Assembly: GCF_030269485.1 (NCBI RefSeq)
Contig: NZ_BSTL01000009.1
Span: forward strand, 124,001-188,000
Reading direction: 5' to 3'
Length of the DNA: 64,000 nt
Origin: Actinoplanes sp. NBRC 103695
Lineage (GTDB): Bacteria; Actinomycetota; Actinomycetes; Mycobacteriales; Micromonosporaceae
Below are positions 58,315 through 64,000 of this stretch, piece after piece; the first letter of the stretch is position 1; each line of letters starts with the position of its first letter. A model generated the notes under the pieces. The model did no database searches and had not been told where the DNA came from. It saw nothing but the letters and a program-made list of their open reading frames with translations. The position numbers were made by a program, and so were the translations under genes.

Positions 58315-59664
58315 ATGGGGCGACTCTTCGGCACCGACGGCGTGCGCGGGCTCGCGAACGGTGACCTCACCCCCGAACTCGCCCTCTCGGTCGCCATCGC
58401 GGCCGGGACGGTCCTGGTCGAGAGCGACGCCAGCCACCAGCCGCTGGCGATCGTCGGGCGTGACCCGCGGGCCAGCGGCGAGATGCTGGAGGCGGCGGTC
58501 GTGGCCGGCCTGACCAGCGTCGGGGCGAACGTGGTCCGGGTCGGTGTGCTGCCGACGCCGGCGGTGGCGTACCTGGTCGGGCAGGCGAACGCGGACCTGG
58601 GCGTGATGGTCTCCGCCTCGCACAACCCGATGCCGGACAACGGCATCAAGCTCTTCGCCTCGGGCGGGCAGAAGCTGCCGGACGACCTGGAGCAGCGGAT
58701 CGAGGCCGCCATCGCCGACGGGCACGGACTCAAGGGCCGCCCGACCGGTGACGGCGTCGGCCGGGTCCACGACCTGCTGGACGGCGCCGAGCACTACGTG
58801 AAGCACCTGGTGTCGTCGACGCCGCACCGGCTCGAGGGCATCAAGGTCGTGGTGGACTGCGCGAACGGCGCGGCCAGCGAGGTCGGCCCGGACGCGTACC
58901 GCGAGGCGGGCGCCGAGGTCATCGAGATCCACGCCGAGCCGGACGGGCTCAACATCAACGACAACTGCGGCGCGACGCACCTGGACGCGGTCCGCGAGGC
59001 GGTGCTGGAGCACGGCGCCGACCTGGGCATCGCCCACGACGGCGACGCCGACCGCTGCCTGGCCGTGACCGCCGCCGGTGAGGTCGTCGACGGCGACCAG
59101 ATCATGGCGATCCTGGCGCTGGCCATGCACGACGCGGGCACGCTGACCGACGACACGCTGGTCGCGACCGTGATGAGCAACCTGGGCCTGCGCATCGCCA
59201 TGAAGCAGGCGAACATCAAGCTGATCGAGGCCAAGGTCGGCGACCGGTACGTGCTGGAGGAACTGGCCGCCGGCTCGCTGGCCCTGGGCGGCGAGCAGAG
59301 CGGTCACATCGTGATGCCGGCCTACGCCACCACCGGCGACGGCGTCCTGACCGGTCTGCACCTGATGTCGACCGTGGCGGCGTCCGGCAAGTCGCTGGCC
59401 GACCTGGCCTCCGTCCTGCACAAGCTGCCGCAGGTCCTGATCAACGTGAAGGTCGCCGACCGGGCCGCCGGCGCCGCCGCACCGACCGTGCAGGCCGCCG
59501 TGGCGCTCGCCGAGGAGGAACTGGGCGAGACCGGGCGGGTGCTGCTGCGTCCCTCCGGCACCGAGCCGCTGGTCCGGGTCATGGTCGAGGCGGCCACCGA
59601 GGAGCAGGCCCGGGTCGTCGCCGAGCGGATCGCCGACGAGGTGCGGACGGCCAGCCCCGCCTAG
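58315..59664 (+). CDS. glmM: Phosphoglucosamine mutase
   Basis: Converts glucosamine-6-phosphate to glucosamine-1-phosphate for UDP-GlcNAc and peptidoglycan. The active phosphoserine is S102 in VMVSASHNPMPDNG; the metal site is HDGDADR and the phosphate-binding end is RPSGTEPLVRVM. ATG 58315 behind AAAGGA gives 449 residues, normal length. Its stop overlaps the stop of the convergent aminotransferase (CTAG). glmS lies 2 kb downstream. Confidence 0.97.
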   Translation: MGRLFGTDGVRGLANGDLTPELALSVAIAAGTVLVESDASHQPLAIVGRDPRASGEMLEAAVVAGLTSVGANVVRVGVLPTPAVAYLVGQANADLGVMVSASHNPMPDNGIKLFASGGQKLPDDLEQRIEAAIADGHGLKGRPTGDGVGRVHDLLDGAEHYVKHLVSSTPHRLEGIKVVVDCANGAASEVGPDAYREAGAEVIEIHAEPDGLNINDNCGATHLDAVREAVLEHGADLGIAHDGDADRCLAVTAAGEVVDGDQIMAILALAMHDAGTLTDDTLVATVMSNLGLRIAMKQANIKLIEAKVGDRYVLEELAAGSLALGGEQSGHIVMPAYATTGDGVLTGLHLMSTVAASGKSLADLASVLHKLPQVLINVKVADRAAGAAAPTVQAAVALAEEELGETGRVLLRPSGTEPLVRVMVEAATEEQARVVAERIADEVRTASPA

Positions 59665-60836
59665 GTCAACTTTCGGAACCGGTCGGCCGCCTCGTCGATG
59701 ACGCTCTCCTTCTTGCAGAAGGCGAAGCGGATGAGGTGCCGGCCGGCTTCCTTGTGGTCGTAGAAGACCTGCGTCGGCACCGCCACGACGCCGCAGCGGG
59801 CGGGCAGCGACCGGCAGAAATCGGCGCCGTCCGTCCCGCCCAGCGGGGTGATGTCCGCGGTGACGAAGTAGGTGCCCTCGGACGGGAGCACCCGGAACCC
59901 GGCGTCGGTGAGCCCGGCGACCAGACGGTCGCGGCGGGACTGCAGGCCGGCACGGAACCCGGTGAAGTAGCTGTCCGGCAGCCCGAGCGCCACGGCGACG
60001 GCGGGCTGCAGCGGGGCGGCGTTCACGAACGTCAGGAACTGCTTGACCCGCTGCGTGGCGGAGACGAGCGCGGCCGGCCCGGTGGCCCAGCCGATCTTCC
60101 AGCCGGTGCAGGAGAACGTCTTGCCCGCCGAGGAGATGCGCAGCGTGCGCTCGCGCATGCCGGGCAGCGTCGCGATCGGCACGTGCGGGGTGACCGCGTC
60201 GGTGAAGGCCAGGTGCTCGTACACCTCGTCGGTGACCACGGAGACGTCGTGCTCCTGGCACAGGGTCGCGATCAGGGTGAGCTCGTCGCGGGTGAAGACC
60301 TTGCCGGTCGGGTTGTGCGGCGAGTTCAACAGCACCAGACGGGTCCGCGGGCCGAACGCCGCCCTCAGTTCGCCCTCGTCGAACACGTACCGCCCGTCCG
60401 GCCCGGGCCGCAGCGTGACCGGCCGCCGCACCGCCCCGGCGAGCGTGATCGACGCCGCGTACGAGTCGTAGTAGGGCTCGAAGCACACCACCTCGTCGCC
60501 GGCCTCGCACAGCCCGAGGATGCTCGCCGCGACCGCCTCGGTGGCGCCCGCGGTGACCACCACCTCGGTGTCCGGGTCGGTCTCCAGGCCCCAGAAGCGC
60601 CGGTCGTGCTCGACGATCGCCGCCCGCAGCGCCGGGATGCCGGGCAGCGGCGGGTACTGGTTGGCGCCGGACCGCAGCGCCTCGGCGGCCGCGGCCAGCA
60701 TCTCCGGCGGCCCGTCGGTGTCCGGGAAGCCCTGCCCGAGGTTGATCGAGCCGGTGCTGACCGCGAGCGCGGACATCTCGGAGAAGATCGTGGTCCCGAA
60801 CGGCCGCATGCGCGCGACCAGCTGATCAGCTGTCAC
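59661..60836 (-). CDS. dapC: PLP-dependent aminotransferase, DapC-like
   Basis: A 391-residue fold-type I aminotransferase. PLP lysine lies in SSAGKTFSCTGWKIGW; NSPHNPTGK and the C-terminal arginine in LIRFAFCKKE are present. It resembles mycobacterial DapC (succinyldiaminopimelate aminotransferase, lysine and peptidoglycan precursor pathway); related families transaminate methionine or kynurenine, so the substrate is not certain. GTG 60836 (MTADQLVARMRPFGTT) is preferred. The 14-base palindrome CAGCTGATCAGCTG overlaps the first codons. Confidence 0.75.
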   Translation of the reverse strand: MTADQLVARMRPFGTTIFSEMSALAVSTGSINLGQGFPDTDGPPEMLAAAAEALRSGANQYPPLPGIPALRAAIVEHDRRFWGLETDPDTEVVVTAGATEAVAASILGLCEAGDEVVCFEPYYDSYAASITLAGAVRRPVTLRPGPDGRYVFDEGELRAAFGPRTRLVLLNSPHNPTGKVFTRDELTLIATLCQEHDVSVVTDEVYEHLAFTDAVTPHVPIATLPGMRERTLRISSAGKTFSCTGWKIGWATGPAALVSATQRVKQFLTFVNAAPLQPAVAVALGLPDSYFTGFRAGLQSRRDRLVAGLTDAGFRVLPSEGTYFVTADITPLGGTDGADFCRSLPARCGVVAVPTQVFYDHKEAGRHLIRFAFCKKESVIDEAADRFRKLT

Positions 60837-60886
60837 AGAGAAGAGCCTACGGCCTCGGCCGAGAGCGGCCCTGATGCCGGAAGGCC

Positions 60887-61606
60887 TCAGCCCAGGACGG
60901 CCTTGATGCAGGAGACCGAGGCGAAGGCGCCGGTGCGGGAGCTCTGCGCGACCTCCTTGCCGTCGACCAGGGCCCGGCAGCTGACGTCGCCCTGGTCGTT
61001 GCTGCCCCGGACGGCGGTCACCGAGACCAGCGCGGCCCCCTGCATCGTGGTGCTGAACTTCCACGGCAGTTTCGGCTCGCTGACCGTCTTGGGACCGTCC
61101 CCGAGCTTCTCGATGTAGATGATGTCGACCGGTCCGTCGCCACGGACCTCGTAGGTCACCTTGATCTCCGCACCCGTGCCCGGCAGACCGGGAACGGCCG
61201 TGGGCAGGTCTGGGATGTCCACCGGGTTGGAGGGAAGCGTCGGCAGCGCCGGGAGGGTCGGATTCACGATCGGCTCGACCGCTTCCTTCGCCTTCTCCGT
61301 CGCCTGCCGGGCGATCAGCACCCCGGCGGTCGCGACGCCACCACAGAGCAGCAGCGTGACCGCGACGATCACGGCGATCAGCGGCAGGTTGCTCTTCCGC
61401 GGCGGGGGAGGGGGCTGGCCGGGCTGATATCCGTATCCGGGCGGCGGCGGGCCCTGCGGCGAGAACTGGGAGGTCGGCGGGTAAGCCTCCGGCGCGAGCG
61501 GCGGCTGCGGCGGCGGGATGGACGCGGCGCCGGGCTGGTAGGCCGGCGTGGTCGGGTACGGCACCGACGGCGGCGGCTGGGTGCCGTCGGGTGGTTGGTA
61601 GCTCAC
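60887..61606 (-). CDS. MmpS-like membrane-anchored protein
   Basis: A 239-residue protein: proline/glutamine-rich cytoplasmic N-terminus, one membrane helix at about residues 75-100 (LPLIAVIVAVTLLLCGGVAT), a spacer, then an external beta-rich domain with VTYEVRGDGPVDIIYIE and LPWKFSTTM, like the MmpS domain. Two cysteines (DVSCRALVDGKEV and ASVSCIK) probably form a disulfide. GTG 61606 with AGGAGA 6 bases upstream is preferred to GTG 61627. No MmpL-type transporter is nearby. Confidence 0.7.
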   Translation of the reverse strand: MSYQPPDGTQPPPSVPYPTTPAYQPGAASIPPPQPPLAPEAYPPTSQFSPQGPPPPGYGYQPGQPPPPPRKSNLPLIAVIVAVTLLLCGGVATAGVLIARQATEKAKEAVEPIVNPTLPALPTLPSNPVDIPDLPTAVPGLPGTGAEIKVTYEVRGDGPVDIIYIEKLGDGPKTVSEPKLPWKFSTTMQGAALVSVTAVRGSNDQGDVSCRALVDGKEVAQSSRTGAFASVSCIKAVLG

Positions 61607-61784
61607 GTCGTCTCCTGGAGGGCTCACACGTCACGGCGTGTGACCCGAACGGTACGCCCTCGAAGCCACCACCCCGAACAGCCACCTCCCGACATGACCG
61701 AACGGCCATTCCACTCACGTACGATGCGCGAAAGTGGCCGTCTTGCGCATGACGCGTGAGCGAAAGTCGGATACGCTGCTCCGC

Positions 61785-63668
61785 ATGTGTGGGATCGTGG
61801 GTTACGTCGGTAATCGCCCGGCGCTCAGTATCGTGCTCGACGGGCTGCGGCGGCTCGAATACCGCGGATATGACTCCGCCGGGGTGGCCGTCATCGACGG
61901 TGGCGCCGTGCGGACCGAGAAGAAGGCCGGCAAGCTCGCCAACCTCGAAAAGGCGCTGGCCGAACGCAGCGGCGACGGTATCGCATCGGGCGCGACAGCC
62001 ATCGGGCACACCCGATGGGCCACGCACGGCGGCCCGACCGACCGCAACGCGCACCCGCACCTCTCCGCCGACGGCCGGGTGGCGGTGATCCACAACGGCA
62101 TCATCGAGAACTTCTCCCGGCTGCGCGCCGAGATCGAGGCCACCGGCGTCGAGTTCAGCAGCGACACCGACACCGAGTGCGCCGCCCACCTGCTCGCCGC
62201 CGAGATGCGCACCCTGCGCGAGAGTGGCGCGGCGGAGGGCCCGGAGCTGCTCGCCGAGGGCATGCGCCGCACGGTTCGCCGGCTCGAGGGCGCCTTCACG
62301 CTGCTCGCGGTCGACGTCGAGGCGCCCGACGCGGTGGTCGCCGCCCGGCGCAACTCGCCGCTGGTCGTGGGCCGCGGCGAGGGTGAGAACTTCCTGGCCA
62401 GCGACGTCTCCGCGTTCATCGAGCACACCCGCGAGGCGATCGAGCTCGGCCAGGACCAGGTCGTCCTGATCACCCCGGCCGGCATCGAGATCACCGACTT
62501 CCTGGGCACGCCGGCCACCGGCAAGGAGTTCCACGTCGACTGGGACGCCGCCGCCGCGGAGAAGGGCGGCTACGACTACTTCATGCTCAAGGAGATCGCC
62601 GAGCAGCCGCAGGCCATCGCCGACACGCTGCTGGGCCGGCTCTCCGACCGCGGCGACATCGTCCTCGACGAGGTGCGCCTCACCGACCAGGACCTGCGCG
62701 ACGTCGACAAGGTCTTCATCGTCGCCTGCGGCACGTCGTACCACGCGGGCATGGTCGCCAAGTACGCGATCGAGCACTGGGTGCGCATCCCGTGCGAGGT
62801 GGAGCTGGCCAGCGAGTTCCGTTACCGCGACCCGATCCTGGACCGCTCGACCCTGATGATCGTGATCAGCCAGTCCGGCGAGACCATGGACACCCTGATG
62901 GCCCTGCGGCACGCCAAGGAGCAGAAGGCCAGGGTGCTGGCGATCTGCAACACCAACGGATCGACGATCCCGCGCGAGTCGGACGCCGTGCTCTACACGC
63001 ACGGCGGCCCGGAGGTCGCGGTGGCGTCGACCAAGGCGTTCGTCACCCAGCTGGCCGCCTGTTACCTGATCGGCCTGCACCTGGCCCAGATCCGCGGCGT
63101 GATGTACGCCGACGAGGTCACCGCCGTGGTCGACCGTCTCCAGCAGGTCCCGGACCAGCTGCGTGACCTGCTCGCCGGCATGGAGGACGTGCGCGCCCTG
63201 GGCCGCGAGCTGAAGACCGCCTCGACGATCCTCTTCATCGGCCGGCACGTCGGCTTCCCGGTGGCCCTGGAGGGCGCCCTGAAGCTGAAGGAGCTCGCCT
63301 ACATGCACGCCGAGGGCTTCGCGGCCGGTGAGCTCAAGCACGGTCCGATCGCGCTGATCGACGAGGGCACCCCGGTGGTCTGCGTGGTGCCGTCGCCGGC
63401 CGGCCGTGGCGTGATCCGCGACAAGGTCGTCTCGAACATCCAGGAGGTGCGCGCCCGCGGGGCCCGCACCATCGTGATCGCTGAGGAGGGCGACGACGCG
63501 GTCAAGGCGTACGCCGACCACCTGATCACGGTGCCGCGCACGCCGACCCTGCTCGCCCCGCTGATGACCACGGTCCCGCTGCAGATCCTGGCCTGCGAGA
63601 TCGCCGCCGCCCGGGGTCACGACGTGGACCAGCCGCGCAACCTGGCCAAGTCGGTCACGGTCGAATAG
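61785..63668 (+). CDS. glmS: Glutamine-fructose-6-phosphate aminotransferase
   Basis: Makes glucosamine-6-phosphate from fructose-6-phosphate and glutamine, first step of the hexosamine pathway that GlmM continues. Cys2 (Cys1 after methionine removal) is the glutaminase nucleophile in MCGIVGYVG; GHTRWATHG follows. Two SIS domains form the isomerase part (CGTSYHAG, SQSGETMDT), ending with the conserved DVDQPRNLAKSVTVE. 627 residues. TACGCT 7 bases before the ATG suggests a leaderless mRNA. No ribozyme-type leader is present. Confidence 0.97.
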   Translation: MCGIVGYVGNRPALSIVLDGLRRLEYRGYDSAGVAVIDGGAVRTEKKAGKLANLEKALAERSGDGIASGATAIGHTRWATHGGPTDRNAHPHLSADGRVAVIHNGIIENFSRLRAEIEATGVEFSSDTDTECAAHLLAAEMRTLRESGAAEGPELLAEGMRRTVRRLEGAFTLLAVDVEAPDAVVAARRNSPLVVGRGEGENFLASDVSAFIEHTREAIELGQDQVVLITPAGIEITDFLGTPATGKEFHVDWDAAAAEKGGYDYFMLKEIAEQPQAIADTLLGRLSDRGDIVLDEVRLTDQDLRDVDKVFIVACGTSYHAGMVAKYAIEHWVRIPCEVELASEFRYRDPILDRSTLMIVISQSGETMDTLMALRHAKEQKARVLAICNTNGSTIPRESDAVLYTHGGPEVAVASTKAFVTQLAACYLIGLHLAQIRGVMYADEVTAVVDRLQQVPDQLRDLLAGMEDVRALGRELKTASTILFIGRHVGFPVALEGALKLKELAYMHAEGFAAGELKHGPIALIDEGTPVVCVVPSPAGRGVIRDKVVSNIQEVRARGARTIVIAEEGDDAVKAYADHLITVPRTPTLLAPLMTTVPLQILACEIAAARGHDVDQPRNLAKSVTVE

Positions 63669-63676
63669 CCCGATCG

Positions 63677-64000
63677 TCATCGTCGGCCCAGCGTGACCGA
63701 CGCCAGTCCGTCCAGCGCCGGGCGCCCCGGATCCCAATATCCGGAGTGTCCGGCGTCCGGCTGACTGGGCACCACCCGCGCCCCGAAGTCCGGGTCGGCC
63801 GGGTTGTGCCCGTGCCAGAGCTCGTCCTCCGGCAGTCCGAAGGCGAGCAGCGGTCCGGCCACCTCGTTCAGGGCGAGGTCCTTGAGCAGGCCCACGGGCG
63901 CGGGCGTGGCGTACTGGACGGCGTCGGTCAGCGAGCTCATCGCGTACACCGAAGGCACCGCCAGGTCGGTGGCGTGCTCGACGCCGGCGCCGGGCGACCC
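63677..64000 (-). CDS. DUF1023 alpha/beta hydrolase, C-terminal part
   Basis: The open frame runs off the right edge, so only the last 107 residues are visible. They begin GSPGAGVEHATDL, contain WHGHNPADPDFGARVV and end with GHSGYWDPGRPALDGLASV, matching the C-terminal part of actinobacterial DUF1023 proteins, where the final histidine belongs to the catalytic set. Converges on glmS with an 8-base gap. Substrate unknown. Confidence 0.75.
   Translation of the reverse strand, partial: GSPGAGVEHATDLAVPSVYAMSSLTDAVQYATPAPVGLLKDLALNEVAGPLLAFGLPEDELWHGHNPADPDFGARVVPSQPDAGHSGYWDPGRPALDGLASVTLGRR

Noticed and set aside
59661..63737. A single 1358-codon minus-strand protein covering the aminotransferase and beyond
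   Set aside because: Only the first part (59661-60836) is a real aminotransferase. The rest is antisense to glmS and out of frame with the MmpS-like gene.

Overview
The window is a high-GC actinobacterial chromosome segment, most likely from the Micromonosporaceae and probably Actinoplanes-like. The signs are very GC-rich codon use, frequent GTG and TTG starts (rpoB and secY both begin with TTG), zinc-ribbon forms of S14, L36 and S4, a four-gene conservon, and a RpoB N-terminus resembling those I recall from that family. Family placement is inference; the phylum is clear.

The left half (1-36 kb) is the translation and transcription core. In order it holds rplA; a small two-gene ABC exporter; rplJ-rplL with a promoter and leader; rpoB-rpoC; two small membrane proteins; the str operon (rpsL-rpsG-fusA-tuf); the S10-spc block (rpsJ to rplO); secY-adk-map; a broken and an intact DUF1707 gene; infA-rpmJ-rpsM-rpsK-rpsD-rpoA-rplQ; and truA. 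Most junctions overlap by 1-4 nt, which suggests translational coupling. Terminator-like hairpins follow rplA, rplL, rpoC, rplO, rplQ and rpsI. Good -35/-10 pairs precede rplJ, rpoB, rpsL, rpsJ, secY, infA and rplM.

From 36 to 45.6 kb come a membrane-anchored unknown, an RsmC-like methyltransferase, an ABC-F ATPase, a large inverted repeat, and a TPP-riboswitch-controlled thiamine operon: thiE, thiO, thiS, thiG, a second ThiE/TenI-like gene, thiD and thiC. This operon covers the thiazole branch (ThiO, ThiS, ThiG), the pyrimidine branch (ThiC, ThiD) and their coupling (ThiE). A short interspersed repeat lies in frame inside thiO and inside the second thiE-like gene, and thiO carries a further 24-bp repeat array.

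From 45.6 to 56.6 kb the region is more lineage-specific: a large membrane protein with a disordered tail, an ABC ATPase plus a lipoprotein binding protein without a permease, a nitrate-sensor-type conservon (kinase-like protein, Roadblock, DUF742, GTPase), about 1 kb of non-coding DNA packed with four unrelated tandem-repeat arrays, and a HemD-winged-helix regulator of the NnaR type.

The right end (57-64 kb) returns to core genes: rplM-rpsI, glmM, a DapC-like aminotransferase, an MmpS-like protein, glmS, and the C-terminal end of a DUF1023 alpha/beta hydrolase cut by the window edge. No tRNA, rRNA, insertion sequence, prophage or CRISPR array was seen. The least explained signals are the coding-compatible repeat in the thi operon, a 27-nt element shared by the rpsL and rpsJ leaders (with a looser copy before infA), and the repeat-dense block behind the conservon.
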